A stretch of 64,000 nt of DNA from Ramlibacter sp. (GCF_028291745.1 NZ_JAQGNQ010000051.1:53442-117441), one strand, 5' to 3'. Counted from the first letter of the stretch, positions 53,381 through 63,939 are shown. The notes: generated from the letters alone by a model not told the origin. Program-made: numbers and translations.

Positions 53381-56182
53381 TCATCCGAAGACGTGCTGCC
53401 AGAGATCGAGGATCGCGGCGCGCGCGTGCTGCAACTGCGGTTGCGGCACCTGGGTCGACTCCTCGTTCAGGCGCGCCTGGTGCTGGTGGCGGCGCAGCTC
53501 GCGATAGGCCGAGGCGGCTTCCTGGCCCACGCCCTGCGGGAGCAGGCCCGCGGCCTCGGCGCGCTGCAGCAGCGCGATGTTGCCCACGTTCGGAATCAGC
53601 TCGGCATGCCGCGCCGAGTGCGCCAGCACCAGGAACTGCACCGCGAACTCCGCATCGACCATGCCGCCCGGGCTGTGCTTGAGGTCGAAGTGGCCTTCCT
53701 TGACCGGGCGCGCCTGCCGCACCTTCTCGCGCATGGCCACGATCTCCCGCTTGAGCGCATCGACGTCGCGCTCCGCGCTGATCACGTTCTGCCGCACGGT
53801 GTCGAAGCGCGGGCGCAGCGACTCCAGGCCGACCACGAAGCGCGCGCGCGTCATCGCCTGGTGTTCCCAGGTCCAGGCGGTGTTGCTGCCGCGGCCTTCC
53901 TGGTAGTTGGCGAAGGCGTGGAAGGTGGTGATCAGCAGGCCCGAGCTCCCATTGGGGCGCAGGGCCGTGTCGATCTCGAACAGGTCGCCTTCGGCCGTCT
54001 TGGTCGACAGCCAGTTGATAATCTTGCGCACGAAGGCGGCATAGGTGTCGGGCGCGCGCTCGTCGTCGTCCTCGTAGACGAACACGATGTCGAGGTCGCT
54101 GCCGTAGCCCAGTTCCTTGCCGCCTAGCTTGCCGTAGCCGAGGATGGCGAACAGCGGCGTCTCGCGATGCCGCTGCTTCAGGCGCTGCCAGCACCAGCGC
54201 GCGGTGATGTTCAGGGTGGCATCGGCCAGGGCACTCAGTTCGTCGGCAACCTGTTCCACCGTCAGCGCGCCTTCGACGTCGCGCGCGAGCGTGCGAAACA
54301 GCTCCGCGTGATGCGCCCGCCGCAGCAGGTTGAGCATGGTCTCGTCGTCGTCCTCGCCGGTGATCTGCACCGAGCGCTTGCGGTGCTCCAGCTCGCGCTC
54401 GAAGTCTTCCGCATTGAAGCGCTCGCTCAGCAGGGCGTCGCTGGCCAGTTCGTCGATCACGCCCGGATGCTGGATCAGGTAGCGCGCCGGCCAGCGCGCC
54501 GCACCCAGCAGGCGCAGCAGCCGCTCGTGCACCGAAGGGCGCTCCCAGAGCAGCGCCAGATAGCTCTCGCGCCGCAGCAGCGGCTCGATCCAGTCGGCCA
54601 TGCGCAGAGCTGCCTCTTCGCTGACGCGGCCTTCCTGCAGCCACACGCCGGTGCGCGCGATCAGCCGCGAGAGGCGATGGCGCGCGTCGTCGCGCAACGC
54701 CAGCACGCGCGGATGCGTGCACCAGCGCTTGATGCGCTGCTGCATCTGCGCCGGCAGGTACTCGATCAGGGTGTCGAGTTCCGGCGGCGGCTTGGCGCCC
54801 TTGGGGCCGTTGCAGGTGCGGCACTCGCCGGCGCCGCCTCCGAGCAGCTTGTCGAATTCCTGCGCCACCAGTTCGCGGTGGCCATCGAGTTCGTGCAGGA
54901 AAGGGGAGCAATCGGCATAGCCCATCGTGTGCGCGATCCAGGAGAGATCGCTGCCATCGTCGTCATCGCGACAGCCCATGGGCAGCACGTGCGTCTGCTG
55001 GTCGTCCAGGTACTGGATGCGGTGTTCGACCCGCCGCAGAAAGGTGTACGCCGCGGCGAGCGACTGCGCCGTCTCGTCGGACATCAGGCCGGCGACGGCC
55101 AGGCGCTCCAGCGCCTGCAACGTGGGCCGCGTGCGCAGTTCGGGGAACTGGCCACCGCGCACCACCTGCAGCAGCTGCACGGTGAATTCGATTTCGCGGA
55201 TGCCGCCGCGCGAGAGCTTGACGTCGTTGGCGCGCTCCGGCCGGCCGGCCGCGCGCCGCGCCGCGTGCTCGCGGATCTGCCGGTGCAGCGTGCGCAGCGC
55301 GTCGAACACCGCGTAATCCAGGTAGCGGCGGAACACGAAAGGCAGCACCGCGCCCCGCAAGGCCTGCGCCGAGCCGTCCTCGATGCAGTTGCGCGGCGCG
55401 ACCACGCGGCTCTTCATCCAGGCGAAGCGCTCCCATTCGCGCCCCTGCACCAGGAAATAATCCTCCAGCGCATCGAGCGAGACGGCCGGTGGGCCCGAGT
55501 TGCCGTTGGGGCGCAGCGCCAGGTCGACGCGGAACACGAAGCCGTGCTCGGTGACGTCGCCGATCAGGCCGAAGATGCACTTGACGGCCTTGCCGAAGTA
55601 TTCGTGGTTGGTGATGCGGCCGCGCCCCTGCGGGGTGCCGGCGGTCTCGCCATCCTGGTCGAAGATGTAGACCAGGTCGACGTCGCTCGAGACATTGAGC
55701 TCGCGCGCACCGAGCTTGCCCATGCCGATCACCCAGAGCTGCGCGCGCTGGCCTTCGGCCGTGAGCGGCGCGCCGTGCAGCTGGTCGAGGTCGTGGAAGG
55801 CCTGCAGGCAGGCGGCATCGAGCGCGAACTCCGCCAGCTCGGTCACCGCCGAGGTTACGGTGGCCAGCGGCGCCCGCTCCTCGCAATCCAGCACCACCAG
55901 GCGCTCCATGACCAACTGGCGCAGCACCCGCAGCGCCACCGCCACCTCGTGGCCGCGCGAACGCAAGGCCTGGTAGCAGGCATCCATCGTGTCGCGGTTC
56001 GGCGCGCCGGCCGGCAGCAGCGACAATTCGCTGTCGTAGCGGCGCCGCAGCCGCTGCACCAGGCGCGAATGCCCTGCCAGAGGAATTTGTCCCGCTGCCG
56101 CCTGGACGCCAGGCGCCGCGGCCCGGTTGTCGCAGGCAGCAATCTCGTTCTTCGCAGAACCCGGCGCAGCGCCCAGGGTCAT
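53381..56182 (-). CDS. glnE: Bifunctional glutamine synthetase adenylyltransferase/adenylyl-removing enzyme
   Basis: Adds and removes AMP on glutamine synthetase in response to PII and glutamine, linking nitrogen status to GlnA activity. The 933-residue protein has two nucleotidyltransferase domains. The removal domain has GMGKLGARELNVSSDVDLVY near residue 150, and the adenylylation domain has GYGKLGGKELGYGSDLDIVF near residue 685. A helical linker lies between them. Both carry the two-aspartate catalytic motif. It is divergent from yhdP; the start codons are only 24 bases apart. Confidence 0.96.
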   Translation of the reverse strand: MTLGAAPGSAKNEIAACDNRAAAPGVQAAAGQIPLAGHSRLVQRLRRRYDSELSLLPAGAPNRDTMDACYQALRSRGHEVAVALRVLRQLVMERLVVLDCEERAPLATVTSAVTELAEFALDAACLQAFHDLDQLHGAPLTAEGQRAQLWVIGMGKLGARELNVSSDVDLVYIFDQDGETAGTPQGRGRITNHEYFGKAVKCIFGLIGDVTEHGFVFRVDLALRPNGNSGPPAVSLDALEDYFLVQGREWERFAWMKSRVVAPRNCIEDGSAQALRGAVLPFVFRRYLDYAVFDALRTLHRQIREHAARRAAGRPERANDVKLSRGGIREIEFTVQLLQVVRGGQFPELRTRPTLQALERLAVAGLMSDETAQSLAAAYTFLRRVEHRIQYLDDQQTHVLPMGCRDDDDGSDLSWIAHTMGYADCSPFLHELDGHRELVAQEFDKLLGGGAGECRTCNGPKGAKPPPELDTLIEYLPAQMQQRIKRWCTHPRVLALRDDARHRLSRLIARTGVWLQEGRVSEEAALRMADWIEPLLRRESYLALLWERPSVHERLLRLLGAARWPARYLIQHPGVIDELASDALLSERFNAEDFERELEHRKRSVQITGEDDDETMLNLLRRAHHAELFRTLARDVEGALTVEQVADELSALADATLNITARWCWQRLKQRHRETPLFAILGYGKLGGKELGYGSDLDIVFVYEDDDERAPDTYAAFVRKIINWLSTKTAEGDLFEIDTALRPNGSSGLLITTFHAFANYQEGRGSNTAWTWEHQAMTRARFVVGLESLRPRFDTVRQNVISAERDVDALKREIVAMREKVRQARPVKEGHFDLKHSPGGMVDAEFAVQFLVLAHSARHAELIPNVGNIALLQRAEAAGLLPQGVGQEAASAYRELRRHQHQARLNEESTQVPQPQLQHARAAILDLWQHVFG

Positions 56183-56206
56183 AATTCCCGCCAGTCCGAT
56201 TTGTTC

Positions 56207-59200
56207 ATGAATGCGACCACGCCGATTCCCTCACGCACGCTGAGGTTCTGTGCAGCAGCAATCAAGTGGTCCCTGTGGCTGCTGCTTGCTGCCGCCTCGC
56301 TGCTGGCGCTCGCGTGGGGCGGCCTGCACGGATTCATTGTGCCGCGAATCGGTGACCTGCGTCCCCAGGTGGAGATTCGCGCCAGCCGCATCCTGGGCGT
56401 GCCGGTGCGCATAGGGGCCATCAGCGCCCGCAGCGAAGGCCTCGTGCCTTCCTTCACGCTGCAGGACGTGGAACTCCTCGATCCGCAGGGTCGCACGGCG
56501 CTGAAGCTGCCGGTGGTGGTGGGCGCGCTGTCGCCCCGCTCGCTGTGGAACCTGGGCTTCGAGCAGTTGTACATCGACCGGCCCCAGGTCGCGATCCGGC
56601 GGGCGCGCGATGGCCACATCTTCGTCGCGGGGCTCGATGTTTCGCGGGGCAGCGACAACGGCGGCCGGCTCGCCGACTGGTTTTTCAGCCAGCGCGAATT
56701 CGTGGTCGAAGGCGGCCGCATCGAGTGGACGGACGAATTGCGTGGCGCGCCGCCACTGGCGCTCTCCCAGGTCGAGTTCGTCGCGCGCAACCAGGCGCGC
56801 GGCCACCAGCTGCGGCTGGATGCCACGCCCCCGCCGCAATGGGGACAGCGCTTCACCCTGGCCGGCATCTTCCGCCAGCCGCTGCTGACTCGCAACCCGG
56901 GCCGCTGGCAGCAGTGGACCGGCGAGATGCACGCGGACTTCGCCGCCGTGGACCTGGCGCAACTGAGCGCCCATGCGAGCCTGGGCTTCGCCATCGCGCA
57001 GGGCCGCGGCCGGCTGCGTGCCTGGGCCGATGTCGATCGCGGCCGCGTCACCGGCGGCACCGCGGACGTGGTGCTGGCCGACGTCAACGCCACGCTGGCT
57101 CCCGACCTGCAGCCGCTGGCGCTGCAGTCGGTCTCCGGCCGGCTCGGTGGCAAGCGCATCGCGGGCGGCTTCGAGTTCCAGACGCAGGACCTGCAGTTCG
57201 TCACCGCGCAGGGCGAGCGCTGGCCCGGCGGCAACGTGGCTGTTTCCTGGACGGCGCCCGAAGGCGGTGCGCTGGCCCAGGGCGATCTGCGGGCCGACAA
57301 ACTCGACCTCGCCGCGCTGAGCCAGATCGCCAGCCGCCTGCCCCTGGGCGCCGCGACGCATGCAGCCTTGCAGGCGTACGCCCCGCGCGGCCTGGTCGAG
57401 ACGGTGCAGGCGCATTGGCAGGGGCCGCTCGACGCCCTACAGAAGTACGAGGCGCATGGCCGCGCCACCGGTCTCGAGCTGGCAGCGCAACCCGACCCGG
57501 CCGGCCATGTCGGCACGCCCGGCATCCGCGGCGCCGCGCTCGACTTCGACCTGAACCAGTCCGGCGGCAAGGCCAGGCTGCTGGTCGCCCAGGGCGCGCT
57601 CGACCTGCCCGGTATCTTCGAGGATCCCCTGCTGCCGCTCGACAGCCTGGCCGCCGACGTCCGGTGGCGCATGACCGGCCCGCAGTGGTCGGTGAGCGTT
57701 GCCAACCTGAAGTTCAGCAATGCCGATGCGCAAGGCGAGGGCCAGGCCAGCTGGCACAGCGGCGACGCCCGCAGCGGTGCGCGCCTTCCCGGCACGCTCG
57801 ACCTGCAGGCGAGCCTCAGCCGTGCCGACGGCGCCCGCGTCTGGCGCTACCTGCCGCTGGCCGTGCCCAAGCGCGCGCGCGACTACGTGCATGACGCCGT
57901 CCTGAGCGGCGGCGCCACCGGCACGAACTTCCGCGTCAAGGGCGACCTCCGCCAGTTCCCGTTTGCCGACGGCAAGGGCGGCGAGTTCCTGGTCACGACG
58001 CAGGTCAAGGATGTGAACCTCGCTTACGTGCCGCACAGCGTGCAGCAAGGCAGCGTGGCCTGGCCTGCGTTCGGCCAGTTGGCCGGCGAGCTGGTGTTCC
58101 AGGGCCATGGCATGCAGATCAAGGACGTGACGGGCCGCGTCGCCAGCCTGCCGCGGCTGCAGGTGCAGGCCAACGTGCAGATCCCCGACTTCCACCAGAC
58201 CGAGGTGCTGGTGCAAGGCAGGATCCGTGGCCCGATCGCCGACGCGCTCACGGTGGTCAACACCTCGCCGGTGGGCGGGATGGTCAATCAGGCGCTGGCC
58301 CGGACCACCGCCACCGGCAACGCCGATGTCGATCTCAAGCTGGACCTGCCGATCCGCGAGCTGGCGCGTTCGCAGGTGCAGGGCACCGTCACCCTCACCG
58401 GCAACGACGTGCAGATCACGCCGGAGAGCCCGCTGCTCGCGCGGGCGCACGGCCCGGTGCTGTTTTCCGAAAAGGGCTTCCAGGTGGCCGGCGTGCAGGC
58501 GCGCGCGTTCGGCGGCGAGGTGCGGCTGGAGGGCGGCACGCGCGCAGGCGCGAACGGCGAGCCCGCGACGGTGGTGCTGCGCGGCCAGGGCAGCGCCAGC
58601 GCCGAGGGCCTGCGGCAGGCCACCGAGCTGGGTTTTCTCTCGCGGCTGGCACGCGACTTCAGCGGCAGCACCAACTACAACCTCACGCTGGCCTTCCGCC
58701 GCGGCCCGCCGGAAGTGCAGGTCACCAGCAACCTGCAGGGGCTGGCGATCGATCTGCCGGCGCCTCTGAACAAGCCGGCCGAAAGCGTGCTGCCGCTGCG
58801 CTACGAGACGGCGCTCACGCGCGAATCGCTGGCTCCCGGGGCCCGGATGCAGGAAGTGCTGTCGCTCGATCTCGCTCGCCTGGCCTCGATCAATCTGGTG
58901 CGTGACGTGGCCGGGGCGCAGCAGGTGCAGCGCGGCACCATCGCGGTGGGGCTCGCGCCCGGTGAAACCGTGGCGATGCCGCAGGAAGGCGTGACCGCCA
59001 ACGTGCAGCTGGCCAGCGTCAACGTCGATGCCTGGAAGGACGCGCTGCAGCGCGTGGCCGGCAGCGAGCCGGCGGCCGCAGGGGCCGCCTCTGCCGACAG
59101 CGCCGAAGCCGGCACCGCCAGCAGCTACCTGCCCACGGTGCTGGCGCTGCGCGCCAGGCAATTGAGCGTCGACGGCCGCGCCCTGCACAACGTGGTGATC

Positions 59201-60331
59201 GGCGGGTCGCGCGAAGGCCTCGTGTGGCGCGCCAACGTGGATGCCGACGAACTCGATGGCTACGTCGAATACCGGCAGCCGCAGAACACCGGCGCCGGCC
59301 GCGTGTATGCGCGGCTTGCCCGCCTGAGCATGGCCGAGGCGGCGGCCAGCCACGTGCAGAACCTGCTGGAGCAGCAACCCGGCAACATCCCGGCACTCGA
59401 CGTGGTGGTGGATTCGTTCGAGCTCAAGGGACACAAGCTGGGGCGGCTGGAAGTGGAGGCCGTCAACCGCGGCGCGGGCACCGTGGCGCGCGAGGGCGGC
59501 ATTCGCGAATGGCGGCTCGACAAGCTGACGCTGAGTGCGCCGGATGCCGTGTTCAGCGCCTCGGGCAACTGGGCGGCAGTCGGCGCGCAGGCAGTCGCGC
59601 CGGGCGGTGCGCGCCAGGCGGTGCCGGCCGGCGAGCGTCGGCGCACCTCGATGAAGTTCCGCCTCGACATCGTCGATGCGGGCCAGGCGCTCGCGCGCTT
59701 CGGCATGAAGGACCTCGTGCGGCGCGGCCACGGCCGCATGGAAGGCACCGCTTCGTGGATCGGCTCGCCGATCGCGTTGGACTATCCGACACTGGCCGGC
59801 AGCGTCAATGTGAACGTGGAGAACGGGCAGTTCCTCAAGGCTGACCCCGGCCTCGCCAAGCTGCTGGGCGTGCTGAGCCTGCAGTCGCTGCCGCGCCGGC
59901 TGGCACTGGATTTCCGCGACGTGTTCAGCCAGGGCTTCACCTTCGACTTCGTGCGCGGCGATGTCAGCATCGAGCAGGGCGTGGCCGCCACCAACAACCT
60001 GCAGATGAAGGGCGTCAACGCCGCGGTGCTGATGGAGGGCAAGGCCGATCTCGCCCGCGAGACGCAGGACCTGAAGGTGGTGGTGGTGCCCGAGATCAAT
60101 GCCGGCACCGCCTCGCTGGTGGCCACCATCATCAATCCGGCGGTCGGCCTTGGCTCTTTCCTGGCGCAGATGTTCCTGCGCGAGCCGCTGATGCGCGCCG
60201 CCACGCAGGAGTTCCACGTCGACGGCAGCTGGACCGACCCGCGGATCGCGCGCGTCGCCCATGCGGCCGCCGCGCCCGTTCCCGAAACCACTGGCGCCTC
60301 CGGCGCGCCAGCCCAACCCGCGACCCGCTGA
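56207..60331 (+). CDS. yhdP: YhdP family (AsmA-like) envelope protein
   Basis: A 1374-residue protein with one N-terminal membrane helix (about 19-42) and a very long periplasmic beta-rich body, as in TamB/YhdP/AsmA proteins that form bridges carrying phospholipids toward the outer membrane. The start IKWSLWLLLAAASLLALAWG and the C-terminal segments ASLVATIINPAVGLGSFLAQ and DGSWTDPRIARV are typical of the family. The ATG at 56207 is chosen; a huge upstream open frame through glnE is rejected. The amidase gene follows 11 bases later. Confidence 0.93.
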   Translation: MNATTPIPSRTLRFCAAAIKWSLWLLLAAASLLALAWGGLHGFIVPRIGDLRPQVEIRASRILGVPVRIGAISARSEGLVPSFTLQDVELLDPQGRTALKLPVVVGALSPRSLWNLGFEQLYIDRPQVAIRRARDGHIFVAGLDVSRGSDNGGRLADWFFSQREFVVEGGRIEWTDELRGAPPLALSQVEFVARNQARGHQLRLDATPPPQWGQRFTLAGIFRQPLLTRNPGRWQQWTGEMHADFAAVDLAQLSAHASLGFAIAQGRGRLRAWADVDRGRVTGGTADVVLADVNATLAPDLQPLALQSVSGRLGGKRIAGGFEFQTQDLQFVTAQGERWPGGNVAVSWTAPEGGALAQGDLRADKLDLAALSQIASRLPLGAATHAALQAYAPRGLVETVQAHWQGPLDALQKYEAHGRATGLELAAQPDPAGHVGTPGIRGAALDFDLNQSGGKARLLVAQGALDLPGIFEDPLLPLDSLAADVRWRMTGPQWSVSVANLKFSNADAQGEGQASWHSGDARSGARLPGTLDLQASLSRADGARVWRYLPLAVPKRARDYVHDAVLSGGATGTNFRVKGDLRQFPFADGKGGEFLVTTQVKDVNLAYVPHSVQQGSVAWPAFGQLAGELVFQGHGMQIKDVTGRVASLPRLQVQANVQIPDFHQTEVLVQGRIRGPIADALTVVNTSPVGGMVNQALARTTATGNADVDLKLDLPIRELARSQVQGTVTLTGNDVQITPESPLLARAHGPVLFSEKGFQVAGVQARAFGGEVRLEGGTRAGANGEPATVVLRGQGSASAEGLRQATELGFLSRLARDFSGSTNYNLTLAFRRGPPEVQVTSNLQGLAIDLPAPLNKPAESVLPLRYETALTRESLAPGARMQEVLSLDLARLASINLVRDVAGAQQVQRGTIAVGLAPGETVAMPQEGVTANVQLASVNVDAWKDALQRVAGSEPAAAGAASADSAEAGTASSYLPTVLALRARQLSVDGRALHNVVIGGSREGLVWRANVDADELDGYVEYRQPQNTGAGRVYARLARLSMAEAAASHVQNLLEQQPGNIPALDVVVDSFELKGHKLGRLEVEAVNRGAGTVAREGGIREWRLDKLTLSAPDAVFSASGNWAAVGAQAVAPGGARQAVPAGERRRTSMKFRLDIVDAGQALARFGMKDLVRRGHGRMEGTASWIGSPIALDYPTLAGSVNVNVENGQFLKADPGLAKLLGVLSLQSLPRRLALDFRDVFSQGFTFDFVRGDVSIEQGVAATNNLQMKGVNAAVLMEGKADLARETQDLKVVVVPEINAGTASLVATIINPAVGLGSFLAQMFLREPLMRAATQEFHVDGSWTDPRIARVAHAAAAPVPETTGASGAPAQPATR

Positions 60332-60342
60332 AGGAGTCCCGC

Positions 60343-61152
60343 ATGAAGATCGCTGCCCTACAGACCGTCTCCGGCATCGACCTCGCCTCCAACCTGGCGA
60401 GCGCGCACACGCTGCTGGTCGAAGCCGCGCGGCAAGGCGCGGAGCTGGCCGTGCTGCCCGAATACTTCTGCCTCATGGGGCAGCGCGACAGCGACAAGCT
60501 GGCGGTGCGCGAGCCCTTCGGCGCTGGCGCCGTGCAGTCCTTCCTGGCGCAGGCCGCGCGCGACTTGTCGCTGTGGATCGTGGGCGGCACGCTGCCCCTG
60601 GCGGCCGACAGCGAGGCGCACGTGCGCAACACCAGCCTGGCCTTCTCGCCGCAGGGGGAGTGCGTCGCCCGCTACGACAAGATCCATTTGTTCAAATACG
60701 ACAACGGGCGCGAGCAGTACGACGAGTCGCGCGTGATCGAGGCCGGCAGCACGCCGCAGGCTTTCACGCTGCCTGCGCGCGACGGCCACGCCTGGCGCGT
60801 CGGCCTGTCGGTCTGCTACGACCTGCGCTTTCCCGAGCTCTATCGCGGACTGGGGGCCGACCTGTTGCTGGTGCCCAGCGCCTTCACCTACGGCACCGGC
60901 CAGGCGCACTGGGAACTGCTGCTGCGCGCCCGCGCGGTGGAAAACCTCGCCTATGTGGCGGCGCCGGCGCAAGGGGGCCGGCACGAGAACGGCCGGCGGA
61001 CCTGGGGCCATTCCATGGTGGTCGATCCCTGGGGCGAGGTGCTGGCGGTTCGCGAGCAGGAAGGCGCCGGCGTGGTGCTCGCGGAACTCGATGCGGATCG
61101 ACTGGTGCAGCTGCGGCGCCAGTTACCGGCGCTGGACCACCGGGTGTTGTGA
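60343..61152 (+). CDS. Carbon-nitrogen hydrolase, deaminated-glutathione amidase-like
   Basis: A 269-residue nitrilase-superfamily amidase. The Glu-Lys-Cys triad is visible: LPEYF (Glu near residue 41), YDKIHLF (Lys near 111) and SVCYDLRFPELYR (Cys near 151). The sequence resembles Nit1/YbeM, which repairs deaminated glutathione, but omega-amidase and related activities cannot be excluded. It lies 11 bases after yhdP, a pairing common in betaproteobacteria. Confidence 0.9.
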   Translation: MKIAALQTVSGIDLASNLASAHTLLVEAARQGAELAVLPEYFCLMGQRDSDKLAVREPFGAGAVQSFLAQAARDLSLWIVGGTLPLAADSEAHVRNTSLAFSPQGECVARYDKIHLFKYDNGREQYDESRVIEAGSTPQAFTLPARDGHAWRVGLSVCYDLRFPELYRGLGADLLLVPSAFTYGTGQAHWELLLRARAVENLAYVAAPAQGGRHENGRRTWGHSMVVDPWGEVLAVREQEGAGVVLAELDADRLVQLRRQLPALDHRVL

Positions 61153-61213
61153 GCGCCGCACGGCCGCCCGAAGGCGCTCGCCCCCTCCGCCTGCGCAGGG
61201 GGGAGGCTGTCCA

Positions 61214-63235
61214 TTGAACGCGGCGGCGCTTCCTTTTCCCTCGGGACTGCGGCGGCTTTCCAGCTGGCGGCGTTGGTCGCTGTGGGTGCTGCTGGGCGTG
61301 CTGGTGCTGGCGCTGCTGGTCACCCTGGTGTACCTGGCCGCGCGCTATGAGGCCAGCGTGGCGCAGGCCAACGTCGAACGCGACGTGACCGATGCGCTCA
61401 GCGACATGCGCTCCGCCCTCACGCGCAACGTGCAGGAACTGCAGGCGCTGCAGTCCGGCCATCCCGTCAAGCAGGCGTGGGAGCGCGAGGCCGAGCGCCT
61501 GCTGCGCCGCCACCGCGAGTGGGTGCGCATCGAGGCGCGCGGACCGAATCTCGAACTGATCGAGGAAGAGGACTCGCCCTACCGGCAGCCGGTCTTCAAC
61601 CAGTTCGACCGCGTCAACACCTTGCCCGAAGTGCAGCAGGCCTGCCTCACGGCGCGGCGCCTGAGCAGCCATGCCTATGCCCGCAGCCACTTCGTGCCGC
61701 AGGCGGACGGCCTGGGGCTGGAGCTGATGGAGCTGTGCCTGCCGGAGGTGGAAGTGGGGCGGCTGGTCGGCTTCCTGGTCGCGACGTATTCGCTCAGTGA
61801 CCTGCTGGCCGCGCAGATCGGGCCGCAGATGGGGCGCAGCCAGGAGATCTCCTTCACCGAGGCCGATGGCACGCGGCTGGCGATGCACGGTCTCGCGCGC
61901 CGGGGTGCCCGCGTGTTCACCGCGCAGCAACTGCTCGACCTGCCGGGCAACACCATCGTGCTGCGCATGGACAGCTGGCGGCGCTCGGAGCCCGATCTTT
62001 TTCCGAACGTGCTGACGGCGCTGGTGACGGTGATGTCGATCGCGCTGGTCACGGTGCTGTTCATGCTGGGGCACGACACGCGGCGCCGCCTGCGGGTGGA
62101 GCAGGACCTGGCCGATGCGCTCGCCTTCCGCAAGGCGATGGAGGATTCGCTGGTCACCGGCCTGCGCGCGCGTGACCTGCATGGCCGCACGACCTACGTG
62201 AATCCCGCGTTCTGCCAGATGGTGGGCTTCAGCCCCGAGCAGTTGCTGGGACGCGGCGCGCCCGCGCCCTACTGGCCGCCGGAGTTCGCGGAGGACTACG
62301 CGAAGCGCCAGACCGTCCGCTTCACCGCCGGCCGGCCGCCGCGCGAAGGCTTCGAGTCGGTGTTCATGCGGGAGGACGGCACCCGCTTCCCCGTGCTGAT
62401 CATCGAGGCGCCCTTGATCAACGCCACCGGCTTGCAGACCGGCTGGATGAGCGCGGTGCTGGACATCAGCGAGCAGCGCCGCGTGGAGGAACTCTCGCGC
62501 GCCAGCCAGGAGCGCCTGCAGGCCACCGCGCGGCTGGCGACGGTGGGCGAGATGGCCTCGCTCCTGAGCCACGAGTTGAACCAGCCGCTGGCCGCGATCG
62601 CCAGCTACGCGCACGGCTCCATGAACCTGCTGCAGCACGGCCCCGAGACGGCCGCCGGCGACCTGCAGGTGGCGATGGTGCGCATCGCCGAACAGGCCGA
62701 CCGCGCCGGCCGCGTGATCAAGAGCGTGCACGACTTCGTCCGCCGGCGCGACCAGGCGCGCGAAGCGGTGCCGCCGCAGGCGCTGGTGGCGGCGGTCCTG
62801 CCCCTGGTCAACCTGCAGGCGCGCAAGCTCGGCGTGCGGGTGGAGATCCGCGTGCCCTCCGGGCTGCCGCTCGTGCAATGCGACCGCACGATGGTGGAAC
62901 AGGTGCTGTTGAACCTCACGCGCAATGCGATGCAGGCCATGGACGAATCCGGCGTGCGCCATCCCGCGCTGGTGGTGCAGGTGCGCGCGACGCCCGTGCG
63001 CGAGGCCGGCCATCGCTGGCTGGAGTTTTCGGTGGCGGACTGCGGCCCCGGCATTCCGGAGGGCGTGAAGGAGCAGCTCTTCACCCCCTTCTTCACCACC
63101 AAGACCGAGGGCATGGGGCTGGGCCTGAGCCTGTGCCGCACCGTGGTGGAGCAGCACGGCGGACACCTGCTGTTCGAAGCGAACCCGCCGCAAGGTACGA
63201 TCTTCCGCTTCACCCTGCCTGCCCACATCGACTGA
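61214..63235 (+). CDS. PAS-domain sensor histidine kinase
   Basis: A 673-residue membrane sensor. Helices at about 22-42 and 271-293 flank a periplasmic sensing region. A PAS domain (about 315-430) precedes the dimerisation domain with the phospho-acceptor histidine in LLSHELNQPLAAIASYAHG. The ATPase domain has NLTRNAMQAM (N box), DCGPGIPEG and GMGLGLSLC. The layout resembles DctB/DctS-type sensors of C4-dicarboxylates. The TTG at 61214 is used because GGGAGG lies about eight bases upstream and no ATG fits. The response regulator follows five bases later. Confidence 0.9.
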   Translation: MNAAALPFPSGLRRLSSWRRWSLWVLLGVLVLALLVTLVYLAARYEASVAQANVERDVTDALSDMRSALTRNVQELQALQSGHPVKQAWEREAERLLRRHREWVRIEARGPNLELIEEEDSPYRQPVFNQFDRVNTLPEVQQACLTARRLSSHAYARSHFVPQADGLGLELMELCLPEVEVGRLVGFLVATYSLSDLLAAQIGPQMGRSQEISFTEADGTRLAMHGLARRGARVFTAQQLLDLPGNTIVLRMDSWRRSEPDLFPNVLTALVTVMSIALVTVLFMLGHDTRRRLRVEQDLADALAFRKAMEDSLVTGLRARDLHGRTTYVNPAFCQMVGFSPEQLLGRGAPAPYWPPEFAEDYAKRQTVRFTAGRPPREGFESVFMREDGTRFPVLIIEAPLINATGLQTGWMSAVLDISEQRRVEELSRASQERLQATARLATVGEMASLLSHELNQPLAAIASYAHGSMNLLQHGPETAAGDLQVAMVRIAEQADRAGRVIKSVHDFVRRRDQAREAVPPQALVAAVLPLVNLQARKLGVRVEIRVPSGLPLVQCDRTMVEQVLLNLTRNAMQAMDESGVRHPALVVQVRATPVREAGHRWLEFSVADCGPGIPEGVKEQLFTPFFTTKTEGMGLGLSLCRTVVEQHGGHLLFEANPPQGTIFRFTLPAHID

Positions 63236-63240
63236 CCCCC

Positions 63241-63867
63241 ATGCAGCCTGCTGCCGATGCCACCGTGTTCATCGTCGACGACGATGCCGGCGTGCGCGAT
63301 GCGCTCGCCTGGCTGCTGCGCTCGCGCCGCCTGCTGTCGTCCACCTTCGCCAGCGCGGAGGAATTCGACGCGCTGCTGCAGGGCGGCTTCCAGCCGCTGC
63401 AGGCCTGCTGCCTGCTGCTGGACGTGCGCATGCCGGGCATGAGCGGGCTGGCCCTGTTCGAGCGCATCGCCGAGCGCGGCCTGCAGCACTTGATGCCGGT
63501 GATCTTTCTGACCGGCCATGCCGACGTGCCGACCGCCGTCGACATGGTCAAGCGCGGCGCCTTCGATTTCTGCGAGAAGCCGTTCTCCGACAACGTGCTG
63601 GTCGATCGCATCGAGGAGGCCCTGCGCCAGTCGGCCCAGGTGCTGGCCTCGCACCGCGAGAAGGGGGTGCTGCAGGGGCGCCTGGCGGAACTGACCGAGC
63701 GCGAACGCGATGTGATGGGCCTGGTCGCCAAGGGCCTGCCGAACAAGTTGATCGCCGACCAGCTGGCGATCAGCGTGCGCACGGTGGAAGTGCACCGGGC
63801 GCGCGTGTTCGACAAGATGGACGTGAAGTCGGCGGTGGAACTGGCGAACCTGCTGCGGGAGCTGTAG
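63241..63867 (+). CDS. FixJ/DctR-family response regulator
   Basis: A 208-residue two-component regulator. The receiver domain (1-125) has FIVDDDAGVRDALAWLL with the acidic pocket, LLLDVRMPGMSG with the phospho-acceptor aspartate, FLTGHADVPTAV and the lysine in CEKPF. The LuxR-type DNA-binding domain follows (about 143-205): ELTERERDVMGLVAKGLPNK and SVRTVEVHRARVFDKM. It pairs with the kinase just upstream; target genes lie beyond the window. Confidence 0.95.
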   Translation: MQPAADATVFIVDDDAGVRDALAWLLRSRRLLSSTFASAEEFDALLQGGFQPLQACCLLLDVRMPGMSGLALFERIAERGLQHLMPVIFLTGHADVPTAVDMVKRGAFDFCEKPFSDNVLVDRIEEALRQSAQVLASHREKGVLQGRLAELTERERDVMGLVAKGLPNKLIADQLAISVRTVEVHRARVFDKMDVKSAVELANLLREL

Positions 63868-63939
63868 CCCCGCCTAGTGTCCTGTCCCACAAATTCCTGC
63901 ACTCTCGTTCGGATGCCTGCGGGGATGATCGGTGTGTGG

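Noticed and set aside
54167..56206. Very long N-terminal extension of yhdP
   Set aside because: It runs antisense through glnE; the membrane helix expected at the start of YhdP follows the ATG at 56207.
57437..60316. 959-codon minus-strand frame opposite yhdP
   Set aside because: Antisense shadow; yhdP on + has N- and C-terminal family signatures.
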